Origin: Alistipes sp.
GTDB lineage: Bacteria; Bacteroidota; Bacteroidia; Bacteroidales; Rikenellaceae
DNA: 37,829 nucleotides
Assembly: GCA_017531305.1 (NCBI GenBank)
Contig: JAFXLG010000033.1
Location: forward strand, 1 to 37,829
Reading direction: 5' to 3'
Shown: positions 14,727-23,589 of the stretch, piece by piece
Position numbering within the stretch: position 1 is the stretch's first letter
Layout: each line of letters opens with the position of its first letter
Notes under the pieces: generated by a model
What the model saw: only the letters and a program-made list of their open reading frames with translations
The model's database searches: none
What the model was told of the DNA's origin: nothing
Position numbers and translations under genes: made by a program

Positions 14727-15854
14727 TTATTTATATTCCATAATCAGCTCCATCATGCGTCTGTCGAGCTTATGACCTTTATAATTCTCATACTTGACAT
14801 CCTTACGAGAGCTATCCATCACACCAAACGAGCCATAGAGATTCCACAAAGACCAGCCCCAACCAAACTCGCGGAAGATATCGAACTGATCTCTGAGCCA
14901 CTTGAGAGCCACATCGTGAGGAGTGCGATTGTGACAACCGAATTCTCCGATATGGACCGTACCTCCAGCCTGCTCCCACGGAATCCAATTACGGCGCAGG
15001 GTTTCTCGCAGCCACGCCTTATCGTAGTAATTATCACCATCCTTCATAGGCCAGCCTAACTTCTCCTTAGGCAGATACATAGGACCATTGCCATAGACCC
15101 AATTAGCCTCATAGTGCGAGATTATCATAGGTTGATATCCCCTACCACTCTGGATGATATTGTCGATATCGGTAATGCTCATCAAAGGACGATTACCCAC
15201 ATCCAAACCGTCCACGATAATCATGCGTTTGGGGTTGACCTCGCGTATGGTTTTAATCAGATGACGCACAACTCTTTCATACTTTTGATCCTGAATCGAA
15301 GGAGCTTCGTTTATCAGATTAAAGCTCAAGTATTTAGTCGGATAAGATTTATATCTCTCGGCAAACATTCTCCAATGGAAAGCGCACGCCTCAAGCGCAG
15401 CTTCATCCTCAAAGAGATTAGCTTTTGGTTTGGGTGGATTGATGCAATAGCCTGGGGCGCGGTGGAAATTGAGATTTACATGAATTTTATACTGCTTACC
15501 CAACTCCACAACCTTGTCGATATCGCGCATACACTTCTCATCTACCCGATACCAATCATCCTCGCTACTCCAGCACCAATAAGAGAGTGGAATACGCGCA
15601 AAATTAAAACCCCACTCTGCCATAATCTCAAAATCCTCCTCGCTGAAAGGGGTATGATAATCGGGATTGAATTTATTTAAAAGATTAAAACCGATCAGAC
15701 GCTCCTTAACCTTTGGTCGTGGAGCTGTCGAAAAATTTGACGTAGTTAAGTCAGATGACTCCATAGCCCGAATCGAATTATGCGACATGATGCCCAACGA
15801 TGCAGCCGCCATAATACGAAGAAACTCCCTGCGATCTATACCTTTCTTAAACAT
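14727..15854 (-). CDS. GH5-family glycoside hydrolase with Tat-type signal
   Basis: 375 aa. The N terminus carries a twin-arginine motif, DRREFLRI (7-14), followed by a moderately hydrophobic stretch, so export by the Tat route is likely. The catalytic domain is about 45-370: HVNLNFHRAPG (125-135), acid/base Glu183 in NLINEAPS and nucleophile Glu304 in HIGEFGCHN. These match GH5 (cellulase superfamily). Substrates of the family include beta-glucans, mannans and other beta-glycosides, and the subfamily cannot be named by eye. It is first in an operon with a LytS/LytTR pair, an unusual partner for a glycoside hydrolase. It is full length. Confidence 0.9.
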   Translation of the reverse strand: MFKKGIDRREFLRIMAAASLGIMSHNSIRAMESSDLTTSNFSTAPRPKVKERLIGFNLLNKFNPDYHTPFSEEDFEIMAEWGFNFARIPLSYWCWSSEDDWYRVDEKCMRDIDKVVELGKQYKIHVNLNFHRAPGYCINPPKPKANLFEDEAALEACAFHWRMFAERYKSYPTKYLSFNLINEAPSIQDQKYERVVRHLIKTIREVNPKRMIIVDGLDVGNRPLMSITDIDNIIQSGRGYQPMIISHYEANWVYGNGPMYLPKEKLGWPMKDGDNYYDKAWLRETLRRNWIPWEQAGGTVHIGEFGCHNRTPHDVALKWLRDQFDIFREFGWGWSLWNLYGSFGVMDSSRKDVKYENYKGHKLDRRMMELIMEYK

Positions 15855-15885
15855 GGTCGTGAGATTTTAAAAATTTTCCCAACTA

Positions 15886-15917
15886 CAAATATATATTTTT
15901 TTAGGGAGATTATCAAA
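15886..15917 (-). promoter_or_regulatory. Promoter of the GH5-kinase-regulator operon
   Basis: On the minus strand, -33 TTTG (15917-15914) and -7 TATATTTG (15893-15886) with a 20-bp spacer, 32 bp before the ATG. Confidence 0.65.
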
Positions 15918-15968
15918 CGTGCCACCCAAAAGAGTCTCTACAGATGAAGAAGTCCGAAAAATTATAAG

Positions 15969-15976
15969 TATATTTG
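15969..15976 (+). promoter_or_regulatory. -7 element for the GDPD gene
   Basis: TATATTTG about 80 bp before the ATG at 16057. No matching -33 TTTG was found, so it is tentative. The rest of 15918-16056 holds no gene. Confidence 0.4.
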
Positions 15977-16056
15977 TAGTGAATTTATCCAACACTTATG
16001 TTACAAAAGTACGTTGGGTGCGTATTAGATATATGTAAATCATTAAATGACTCAAT

Positions 16057-17202
16057 ATGAAACTTCAAAAATTTTTACTTGCCCTATGTGCAATCTGCCT
16101 CACGCTACCAGCGTTGGCAAAAGAGAATCAATATCCACATATGTTTGCCCACCGAGGATGTTGGAGCAAAGCTCCTTCGGGAGAGTTTGATATCCCCGAA
16201 AACAGCGTGGCGGCAGTGACCGCAGCGGCTCGCATGGGATACGAAGGGATAGAGTGTGACGTACATTATACCAAAGACAAAAAGATGGTGATCCTGCACG
16301 ATGAAACACTAAACCGCACCATGCGCCGAGCTTCGGACTACTCCAAGTTAGACAAGCCGATACGTCTGGCAGACATAACCTTCGAAGAATTACGCCGCGA
16401 TTATGTTTTGGAGTCGGTAAACCCTGCGCTACGCACACCTATCCCAACTTTGGAGGAGTTGCTCACTGAGTGTAAAAAGCAAGGCATTGTACCGATGTTG
16501 CATAGCAGCCTTTGGGAGTCATACGAGATGGCTCAAGAGATGTTCGGCGATGGTTGGATATGTTTTACGGGCGGAATAGCTCATATGCAAAAGGTGAGAG
16601 CATTCTCTGATTGCATGATCATGTTGGCAATAAATAGCGGTACAGCAGAGGAGAATATCGCCAACCTTCGCAAGATAGGCGGTAAATGCGGAGTCTCGAC
16701 AATGAACTACAAACTCTATACGCCCGAATTTTGCAAGGCAATCACAAACGCAGGTTTCGATGTGCAGGCTTCGATCTTCCCTGCACCACAAGAGGCTATC
16801 GGACAGCGCAACGGCATTACGTATCAACTAACCGACTTTTCGTTTATGCCACCAGCAGGCGCAAAGCCAAAGTATTCTTATAAGATCGGGATGAATAAGC
16901 TCGCAATAGCATTGATGGCACAGAACAAAAAGAGTCGTAAACTTCCTAATGAGAAAGTATTTGAATATGGAGGCTACACTTTAGAGATCATAACACGCGA
17001 CAAATGTTCGGGAAGTGTCAAGGTTACACTCGATGGTAAGGAGTATAATTTCAACACGCTCAACAATGAAAGAATATATGTTGGCAAACGTTTCATGAAT
17101 CGAAAGGCATTAACAGCCAATATAAATAGTAGTGCAAGGAGCATCAACAGCCGCAAGAAAACAAACGTAAAAAGTGTGCGAATCTCGATATATGAGATGT
17201 AA
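16057..17202 (+). CDS. Secreted glycerophosphodiester phosphodiesterase
   Basis: 381 aa with a signal peptide cleaved near ALA-KE (about residue 21). The GDPD catalytic set is clear: HRG (about 32-34), PENS, GIECDVHYT (metal-binding Glu and Asp) and LHDETLNRT with the second catalytic His. The barrel continues through TPIPTLEELL and FDVQASIF. The C-terminal 80 residues (after about 300) form an extra beta-rich, Lys-rich extension with EYGGYTLEIITRD. It should release glycerol-3-phosphate and an alcohol from deacylated phospholipids in the periplasm. It converges on an acyl-CoA synthetase gene with a shared bidirectional terminator. Confidence 0.88.
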   Translation: MKLQKFLLALCAICLTLPALAKENQYPHMFAHRGCWSKAPSGEFDIPENSVAAVTAAARMGYEGIECDVHYTKDKKMVILHDETLNRTMRRASDYSKLDKPIRLADITFEELRRDYVLESVNPALRTPIPTLEELLTECKKQGIVPMLHSSLWESYEMAQEMFGDGWICFTGGIAHMQKVRAFSDCMIMLAINSGTAEENIANLRKIGGKCGVSTMNYKLYTPEFCKAITNAGFDVQASIFPAPQEAIGQRNGITYQLTDFSFMPPAGAKPKYSYKIGMNKLAIALMAQNKKSRKLPNEKVFEYGGYTLEIITRDKCSGSVKVTLDGKEYNFNTLNNERIYVGKRFMNRKALTANINSSARSINSRKKTNVKSVRISIYEM

Positions 17203-17217
17203 GACAAAGCGCCAAAC

Positions 17218-17259
17218 AAAACGATGGCTACTTCCTAAAGCGGAGTAGCCATCGTTTTT
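17218..17259. terminator. Bidirectional terminator between GDPD and acyl-CoA synthetase genes
   Basis: ACGATGGCTACT (17221-17232) / AGTAGCCATCGT (17244-17255), a perfect 12-bp stem with an 11-nt loop, flanked by A and T runs on both sides. Confidence 0.85.
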
Positions 17260-17278
17260 ACAATATGTAGAAAATCCA

Positions 17279-18964
17279 CTACTTATCCTGATACATGAAG
17301 CGTTTGATACTCTTCTTAGGAGTCTTCTCGAACTCAGTATCGCGAATCTCATAGAGACCTACACGCTCGTAAGAAGCAACCAAAGTATTAAGATTCTTGA
17401 TATTGTCTGCCATCATCTTATCCAAAGTCTCCTTATCGATACCCTCCTGCTTAGCCTGATCGTAGTCTGGATAGATAAGTGCAGTCAAAACACCCTTGCG
17501 CTCCACGATAAGTGACTCCATCACAAGTGGCATATTATTGAGTTTATCTTCAATCTCCTCAGGATAGATATTCTGACCTGTACCTGTGAGGATCATAGTC
17601 TTGCAACGACCCTTGATATAGATTGTGCCATCTGGATCCATGATACCCATATCGCCTGTATGCAACCATCCGTCCTCATCCAAAACAGCCTTGGTAGCCT
17701 CCTCATTCTTGTAGTATCCCATCATCACGTTCTCACCACGAACAAGGATCTCGCCTGCGATCTTATATGGATCCTTAGAGACAATCTTGACATCCATCAC
17801 TCCATGAAGCATTCTACCGCACGATCCACTCTTGAACTCACATGGAGCAGTTACGCTGATCAGAGGAGCACACTCTGTCATACCATAACCTACGGTGAGT
17901 GGGAAATTAATCTTATTCAAGAAAGCCTCGGTCTCCTGATTGATAGGAGCACCACCCACGATAAAGATCTTAGCCTCGCCACCGAATGACTCCAAAAGCT
18001 TGGCACGAATGATTGAATAGAGTGCGGTATTGAGCAATGGAATCTTCATAGCAATACTCATAGGACCCTTCTCCAGCATTGGCATAATCATCTTACGATA
18101 CACCTTCTCCAATACCAGAGGTACACTACATACCATCGTAGGCTTAACTGCCTTCATAGCATCAACCAAAATTTTTGGCGATGGCATCTTACCAAGCAAA
18201 GTCACATGACCACCCACTACCAACTGAGCAAGGAAATCGAAAGCACAACCATAGGCATGAGCCAAAGGCAAGAACGAGAGTGTACGACCATGCTTATGAA
18301 GGAAAGGCTCACCTGTTTCGGGATTCATAAAGCCCTTGCCGAATACCATATTACCAGTAAGGTTATTAACCGAAAGCATTACACCCTTAGAAGAGCCTGT
18401 AGTACCAGAAGTGTAGTTAAGCAAGATCATCTGCTCGTTTGGCACTTCTGGATATTTGATATCCTCGATAGAGAATCCATTAGGGTACTTCGCCTTGAAA
18501 TCGGCATCCCAATTTGCTACGATCTGAGCGAGTGTATCGCCCTCCTTCTCATATGCTACACTAAAGTCGTTGACAATCATAGCAGCCTCCAACAAAGGCA
18601 TCCGATCAGAATCAAAAGTCTGCCAATAGATATCACCAGCAAAAAACAAGCGGCTCTCTGAGTGAGTGACGATGTTCTCTACATCGACAGGGTTGAAATC
18701 TTGCAAAATGGGAACGATAACCGCGCCGTAGGTGATTGTTGCGATATAGGTCACACACCAATTGACATTGTTACGACCGATAAGCGCGATCTTATCACCC
18801 TTCTGGATTCCATATTTCTCGAAAAGCAGATGCAAGCGAGCGATTCGCTCTGCCATCTCCAAATAGGTGATGGAATCCTTTCCAAAATAATCTGTCAAAG
18901 CAGGCAAGGCGTGATTCTCACGAAAACTTGCCTCATAAATCCTTATTAAATTCTCCTGTAACAT
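17279..18964 (-). CDS. AMP-binding long-chain acyl-CoA synthetase
   Basis: 561 aa. ANL-superfamily motifs are YTSGTTGSSKG (184-194, P loop), a central YGMTECAP (A5), GWLHTGDMG (A7) and a C-terminal KGRCKTMILTGTGQNIYPEEIE (A8). The final catalytic Lys lies in KTPKKSIKRF-like sequence at the C terminus. It activates fatty acids to acyl-AMP and then acyl-CoA (or acyl-ACP). It is 30 bp downstream of plsY on the same strand, which fits recycling of fatty acids into phospholipid. It has no signal peptide. Confidence 0.92.
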   Translation of the reverse strand: MLQENLIRIYEASFRENHALPALTDYFGKDSITYLEMAERIARLHLLFEKYGIQKGDKIALIGRNNVNWCVTYIATITYGAVIVPILQDFNPVDVENIVTHSESRLFFAGDIYWQTFDSDRMPLLEAAMIVNDFSVAYEKEGDTLAQIVANWDADFKAKYPNGFSIEDIKYPEVPNEQMILLNYTSGTTGSSKGVMLSVNNLTGNMVFGKGFMNPETGEPFLHKHGRTLSFLPLAHAYGCAFDFLAQLVVGGHVTLLGKMPSPKILVDAMKAVKPTMVCSVPLVLEKVYRKMIMPMLEKGPMSIAMKIPLLNTALYSIIRAKLLESFGGEAKIFIVGGAPINQETEAFLNKINFPLTVGYGMTECAPLISVTAPCEFKSGSCGRMLHGVMDVKIVSKDPYKIAGEILVRGENVMMGYYKNEEATKAVLDEDGWLHTGDMGIMDPDGTIYIKGRCKTMILTGTGQNIYPEEIEDKLNNMPLVMESLIVERKGVLTALIYPDYDQAKQEGIDKETLDKMMADNIKNLNTLVASYERVGLYEIRDTEFEKTPKKSIKRFMYQDK

Positions 18965-18994
18965 AATCTATCCTTAAAATTCCTTTATCTCCTT

Positions 18995-19690
18995 CTAATG
19001 CTTTTGATTAGGATCAGGTCTCTTCCAGATATGGATCTTGGATTCAGTTCCAGCCTTCAAGCGTTCGATATTCTTACGATGCGACCATAGCAAGAGTCCT
19101 GCAACGAAGAATGCAAAAATGATGAACGTCACCGAAATATCCTGATAACGAGACCACGCGCCCGATGAATATATAATCACAAATATAGGGAAACAACAAC
19201 CAGCAGTCATTGATGCCAATGAGACATAGTGGGTAAACAAAAATACTAACAACCACACGCCAAAGCACATCAAAACGATCGGTGGATAGATACCTGTAAC
19301 AGCACCTACCAATGTCGCAACACCCTTACCACCCTTGAAGTTGGCAAAAATAGGGAAAATGTGACCTGCAACGGCTGCAAACACAGCCAAAATTTTCAAG
19401 TTAATCAACCATGCTGAATTGATGTCGGAATCATAACGCATCAACGTTCCCACCAAGGTGACAGCCGCGAAGCCCTTGAAGAAATCCAACACAAAAACAG
19501 GAATCGCAGCACGGCGTCCCAAAACTCGGAGCATATTAGTTGTACCCGCATTCTTCGAGCCATGCTCTCGGATATCAATGCCATAGTATCTCTTACCAAT
19601 CCATACTGCACTTGGAATAGAACCCAAGACATAAGCGATAATCAAAACGGTAACAATACAATAATATGTAACAAAACCCCAACTTGCCAT
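18995..19690 (-). CDS. plsY: Glycerol-3-phosphate acyltransferase PlsY
   Basis: 231 aa from the ATG at 19690. The frame extends 13 codons upstream, but the extension (WRLWIPAKK) precedes the usual start. Multi-pass inner-membrane protein with the three PlsY motifs: GSIPSAVWIGK, then GSKNAGTTNMLRVLGRRAA with VFVLDFFKG, and the glycine-rich loop FKGGKGVAT. It acylates glycerol-3-phosphate at sn-1 using acyl-phosphate, the first step of phospholipid synthesis. It is first in an operon with the acyl-CoA synthetase. The C-terminal tail is slightly longer than in Firmicutes homologues. Confidence 0.93.
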   Translation of the reverse strand: MASWGFVTYYCIVTVLIIAYVLGSIPSAVWIGKRYYGIDIREHGSKNAGTTNMLRVLGRRAAIPVFVLDFFKGFAAVTLVGTLMRYDSDINSAWLINLKILAVFAAVAGHIFPIFANFKGGKGVATLVGAVTGIYPPIVLMCFGVWLLVFLFTHYVSLASMTAGCCFPIFVIIYSSGAWSRYQDISVTFIIFAFFVAGLLLWSHRKNIERLKAGTESKIHIWKRPDPNQKH

Positions 19691-19782
19691 AATCACAAAT
19701 TTCTTTGCAGGAATCCATAACCGCCACATTTACAAGGCAATTACGCTATAACCCCTGCTGTTTAAACAAAATCTATCACTTA

Positions 19783-19790
19783 CAAAGATA
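19783..19790 (-). promoter_or_regulatory. -7 element for plsY
   Basis: Minus-strand TATCTTTG about 93 bp before the plsY ATG. No TTTG at -33 spacing. Confidence 0.4.
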
Positions 19791-20079
19791 TATAAAAAAA
19801 GGCAAAATCCAATTATTATATAATATATTTTGGTCATAACCAGACCATAAAGTGAAGTTTGCGGTGCAAAAATCGACTATTTTTCGCACTAAACAAAATA
19901 TATGTGGTTAAGGAGATAGAGTTGTTATAAAAGCTATGGAAAGTTGACGAAAATGACTATTTTGTGGCGAAATAACCCTCTGCAACTGCTATTTTAAAAG
20001 AATCCTATGGAGGGAATAGCCAAATGGGTGGCAAAGAAACGAACTATAAAAATGTATTGATTGTGCCGTTGGCTCAACT
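19791..20079. other. Gene-free intergenic region with AT-rich hairpins
   Basis: No open frame of note. A hairpin at 19864-19889 (GTGCAAAAAT / ATTTTTcGCAC) is echoed at 19950-19963 by AAAAT-GACT-ATTTT, so the two share AAAAT..GACTATTTT. TGGTC/GACCA (19831-19847) and GCTATT/AATAGC (about 19988-20018) form further small inverted repeats. The region separates the divergent plsY and YitT promoters and could hold operators or a small RNA, but nothing identifies one. Confidence 0.35.
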
Positions 20080-20110
20080 ATTGTGATTTATGAAAAATTT
20101 ATTAACTTTA
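20080..20110 (+). promoter_or_regulatory. Promoter of the YitT-miaB operon
   Basis: ATTG (20080-20083) and TAACTTTA (20103-20110) sit 19 bp apart, each one base off the TTTG / TAnnTTTG pattern, 22 bp before the ATG. Confidence 0.4.
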
Positions 20111-20132
20111 CGCCATCAAAAAAAGATAAGTT

Positions 20133-21128
20133 ATGTCTACAAAAACCGCCTTTAAAGATTTAATCCGCAACTACACATGGTGGCGCGAGATGATTACCAT
20201 CATTTTTGGATGTGTCATCGTATCATTTGGATTTGTTCTTTTTATCAACCCATACAACATAGTCCCTGGAGGAGTATATGGTTTGGGAATCGTTCTGCAC
20301 AATATATTCCCAGAGATTCAGATCGGTACATTCGGATATATGTTCGACATTCCGCTGTTGGCAATTGCTATAATGATATTTGGCAAGAGATTCGGAGGAC
20401 GTACCCTCTTTGCAGCAATGATGACTCCTGGTCTGATGAATATAGTCACAATGCTGGTATATCCAAACCAAGAGGCAATAGAGTCTTTGGATCCAGAGTT
20501 GCTTTTGGGAGGCGTACTGAACCTCTCGGATCACCTGATGCTGACTTGTATTTTGGGAGGTACAATCATCGGTACGGGATTGGGTCTTGTCGTGAGAAGC
20601 AATGCCACAACGGGAGGTACAGATGTTATCGCCATGATTCTGAATAAATATCTGCATATGCCATTCTCAAGAGGTGTTTTATTGGCTGACTCTTGTGTGG
20701 TATTGGCTGGTCTGATTGTAATCGGTTTCGGTATTGGAACTGAAGATGGAGCATCGAGCGAGGGATGGTTACTATCGCTCTATTCACTTATCTGTATATT
20801 TGTAGCCACACGAGTGGTAGATTATGTTATTGACGGTGCATCGTACGACAAATTGCTCTTCATCATCAGCGATGATAAGGATGATGAGTTGCGCAACTAC
20901 ATCATCAATGACATGGAGCGTGGTGGCACTTATATCAAATCTTCGGGCTTATACAGCAAAAAAGAGAAGCAGATGATATTTCTTGTAGTGAGTCGCCGAG
21001 AGGTTGCTCAGGTACAACGTAAAGTCAAGGAGATTGACCCTAAGGCATTTTTGGTAGTAACCGATGCCTACGACACCTACGGTGAGGGCTTCAAGCCATT
21101 CCCCGATAAGGAGAGTATGTTAATGTAA
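20133..21128 (+). CDS. YitT-family membrane protein (DUF161 + DUF2179)
   Basis: 331 aa. The N-terminal 220 residues hold five to six membrane helices with the YitT-type GTIIGTGLGLVVRSNATTGGTDVIAMIL segment split around residue 150-175. The cytoplasmic C-terminal domain (about 235-320) is DUF2179 (GGTYIKSSGLYSKKEKQMIFLVV, VKEIDPKAFLVVTDAYDTYG). The family is conserved, but its transport substrate is not established. It precedes miaB by 19 bp and is probably cotranscribed. Confidence 0.9.
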   Translation: MSTKTAFKDLIRNYTWWREMITIIFGCVIVSFGFVLFINPYNIVPGGVYGLGIVLHNIFPEIQIGTFGYMFDIPLLAIAIMIFGKRFGGRTLFAAMMTPGLMNIVTMLVYPNQEAIESLDPELLLGGVLNLSDHLMLTCILGGTIIGTGLGLVVRSNATTGGTDVIAMILNKYLHMPFSRGVLLADSCVVLAGLIVIGFGIGTEDGASSEGWLLSLYSLICIFVATRVVDYVIDGASYDKLLFIISDDKDDELRNYIINDMERGGTYIKSSGLYSKKEKQMIFLVVSRREVAQVQRKVKEIDPKAFLVVTDAYDTYGEGFKPFPDKESMLM

Positions 21129-21147
21129 AAAAACTTTCATCACAAAT

Positions 21148-22497
21148 ATGGATAAGATAAACACCCTACGCCCAATCGAGGGAGATGGTCGCAAACTCTT
21201 TATCGAGACCTACGGTTGCCAGATGAATGTAGGCGATACAGAGATCGTTGTCTCGATAATGCAACAAGAGGGATACATATATACTGAAAAGATTGAGGAG
21301 GCTGACATCATACTGATTAACACCTGTTCCATCAGAGACAATGCCGAGCAGAGAATCTGGGGACGTCTGAGCGAAATGCGCCGATTTAAGCGTAAAAAGC
21401 CTACTCTACTCATCGGTATCATAGGCTGCATGGCAGAGCGTCTGAAGGAGCAACTGACTGAAGGCGATTTGGCTGTTGACATTGTAGCAGGACCTGATGC
21501 ATATCGTGATCTGCCCCGCTTGGTGCGCATCGCCGAGGGTGGTGGCAAGGGAGTCAACACCATACTCTCATTGGAGGAGACTTATGCCGAGATTGCGCCT
21601 GTCAGGATCGACAAAAATGGCGTGAGCGCATACATAGCTATCATGCGAGGTTGCAACAATTTCTGTTCTTATTGTGTAGTCCCCTACACTCGAGGACGCG
21701 AGCGCAGTCGTGACGCAGAGACCATCATTTCGGAGGCTCGTACACTCTTTGAGAATGGATATAGAGAGGTGACTCTATTGGGTCAGAATGTAAACTCATA
21801 TCGTACGGGAGATGTTGATTTCCCTGCATTAGTGAAGGCTGTCGCTGAGATTTCGCCACTGCTTAGAGTTCGCTTCTCGACATCACACCCAAAGGATATG
21901 AGCGATGAGTTATTGCAGGTGATGGCGTCTATGCCTAACATCTGCCGAGCAATACACCTGCCAGCACAATCAGGTTCAAGCGTTATGCTTGAGAAGATGA
22001 ATCGCAAATATACTCGCGAGTGGTATTTGGGCAGAGTTGCTGCCATACGTCACTATATGCCCGATTGTGCCATTACTACTGACTTGATTGCAGGATTCAC
22101 AGATGAAAGTGAGGAGGATCACAAGCTGACACTCTCGTTGATGGAAGAGGTGGGTTATGACTTCGCATTTATGTTCAAATACTCTGAGCGACCAGGCACA
22201 TTTGCCCAGCGCAATATGCCCGACAATATTCCTGAAGATGTTAAGACCGCACGACTTACCGAGATTATCAATTTGCAAAACAAACTCTCGGAGCAGAGCA
22301 ACAAGCGCGATGTAGGCAAGGAGTTTGAGATCTTGGTAGAGGGAACATCAAAGCGTAGAGAGGATCAGATTTTTGGTCGCACCTCACAAAACAAGGTTGT
22401 AATCATAGACCGCCGAGACCACAAGGTAGGAGATTATGTAAAGGTCCGAATTACAGGTTGTTCTTCTGCCACACTCTTCGGCGAGGAGATAGAATAG
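21148..22497 (+). CDS. miaB: tRNA-2-methylthio-N6-dimethylallyladenosine synthase MiaB
   Basis: 449 aa, the usual length. The N-terminal UPF0004 domain has Cys24 (TYGCQMN), Cys60 (INTCSIRD) and Cys94 (IGCMAER), which ligate one iron-sulfur cluster. The radical-SAM CxxxCxxC is at 169-176 (GCNNFCSYC). The C-terminal TRAM domain covers about 385-447. It adds the methylthio group to i6A37 of tRNAs reading UNN codons. The early SIRDNAEQRIW sequence is typical of MiaB rather than RimO or MtaB. It ends 20 bp before a bidirectional hairpin. Confidence 0.97.
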   Translation: MDKINTLRPIEGDGRKLFIETYGCQMNVGDTEIVVSIMQQEGYIYTEKIEEADIILINTCSIRDNAEQRIWGRLSEMRRFKRKKPTLLIGIIGCMAERLKEQLTEGDLAVDIVAGPDAYRDLPRLVRIAEGGGKGVNTILSLEETYAEIAPVRIDKNGVSAYIAIMRGCNNFCSYCVVPYTRGRERSRDAETIISEARTLFENGYREVTLLGQNVNSYRTGDVDFPALVKAVAEISPLLRVRFSTSHPKDMSDELLQVMASMPNICRAIHLPAQSGSSVMLEKMNRKYTREWYLGRVAAIRHYMPDCAITTDLIAGFTDESEEDHKLTLSLMEEVGYDFAFMFKYSERPGTFAQRNMPDNIPEDVKTARLTEIINLQNKLSEQSNKRDVGKEFEILVEGTSKRREDQIFGRTSQNKVVIIDRRDHKVGDYVKVRITGCSSATLFGEEIE

Positions 22498-22516
22498 AGG
22501 CTATAGCCGAAAGCAT

Positions 22517-22559
22517 AAAAAAGGTTGTCCGACAAGATAGTTTGAAGGACAACCTTTTT
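22517..22559. terminator. Bidirectional terminator after miaB and GH43 (hairpin family copy B)
   Basis: AAGGTTGTCC (22521-22530) / GGACAACCTT (22547-22556), flanked by A6 and T5. Followed by TTTTGAAGTTGTATAA, similar to the flank of copies at 27086 and 35513. Confidence 0.85.
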
Positions 22560-22585
22560 ATTTTGAAGTTGTATAACTCAACTCC

Positions 22586-23587
22586 CTACTTAATCACGGG
22601 CGCAACATCGCTCATCTGAGTATGCGTACCGTTGCCAATTCGTGGCCAGCCGTCTTTATCCCATGTTACACGACCAATATACATCTTGCGACCAGCATTA
22701 GCCTCTTTGACATCGTAGCCATGATAGAAGATCCAATCTGCACCTTTGTCATCCTTGACAATCTGTGAATCATGACCGGGACCTTTGACATTTTCGCAAC
22801 CCTCGAGCAAAACCTCATGATGGTTATCGAGCATCTTGCGTCCCTGCTTATCTACGTAAGGTCCATACAGAGATTTGCTTCGTCCAACAACGGTCTTATA
22901 GGTACTCTTAAGACCCTCGCAGCAAGCACCTACCGATGCAAAAAGATAGTAATAACCCTTACGATAGTGGATATAGCTGCCCTCGTATGCAGTACCCGCT
23001 ATGCGATGAATATCGTTGATATCATCCAACTCCAAGCCATCCTCGGTAAGTTCGGCAAGATAGATTCCATGGAAACTACCCCACACCAAATAACATCTAC
23101 CATCCTCCTGAAAGAGCATTGGGTCGATAGAGTTCTGAACACCGATAAGTTTAGAGTTAAACAGGAACTTAGCATTCTCAAACGGTCCTGCTGGATTGTC
23201 TGATACTGCTCGACCAATACCGCAAGCCCATTCGCCACCCCATGTTGACATCGAGAAGTACAATACATACTTATCCCCTACTCTACTGATATCGGGAGCC
23301 CAGATACCTGCTCGAGGCACGAACTTAGGCACCTCGCCACGGCGAAAAGCTCCACCAAGATACTCCCAAGAGATCATATTCTTAGATTTATAAATTGGCA
23401 GATTACCATCGCGCTGGGTAGAGTACATATAATAGTATCCATCCTCGGCGCGAATTACCGTTGGATCGGGAGCGTCACGATTGATGACAGGATTGGTAAA
23501 GGTCGCCTTCTCATCTACACCCGAAACAGAGCATGCTCCAAGCATCAAAAGAGCAACGATAAAGATAAGTGTTCTTTGCATAGTCAT
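22586..23587 (-). CDS. GH43-family glycoside hydrolase lipoprotein
   Basis: 333 aa. Lipoprotein signal with LGAC (Cys19). A five-bladed propeller GH43 domain starts at TNPVINRDAPDPTV (Asp38/Asp41, general base region). Asp155 in SIDPMLF is the pKa modulator and Glu202 in AYEGSYI the general acid. Motifs IWAPDIS and GPGHDSQIV support an arabinanase/arabinofuranosidase or xylosidase type. It is anchored on the outer membrane or periplasmic side. The ATG is 2 bp after the argS stop (TAATCATG), so it must be read from the argS transcript or a promoter inside argS. Confidence 0.92.
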   Translation of the reverse strand: MTMQRTLIFIVALLMLGACSVSGVDEKATFTNPVINRDAPDPTVIRAEDGYYYMYSTQRDGNLPIYKSKNMISWEYLGGAFRRGEVPKFVPRAGIWAPDISRVGDKYVLYFSMSTWGGEWACGIGRAVSDNPAGPFENAKFLFNSKLIGVQNSIDPMLFQEDGRCYLVWGSFHGIYLAELTEDGLELDDINDIHRIAGTAYEGSYIHYRKGYYYLFASVGACCEGLKSTYKTVVGRSKSLYGPYVDKQGRKMLDNHHEVLLEGCENVKGPGHDSQIVKDDKGADWIFYHGYDVKEANAGRKMYIGRVTWDKDGWPRIGNGTHTQMSDVAPVIK

Positions 23588-23589
23588 GA

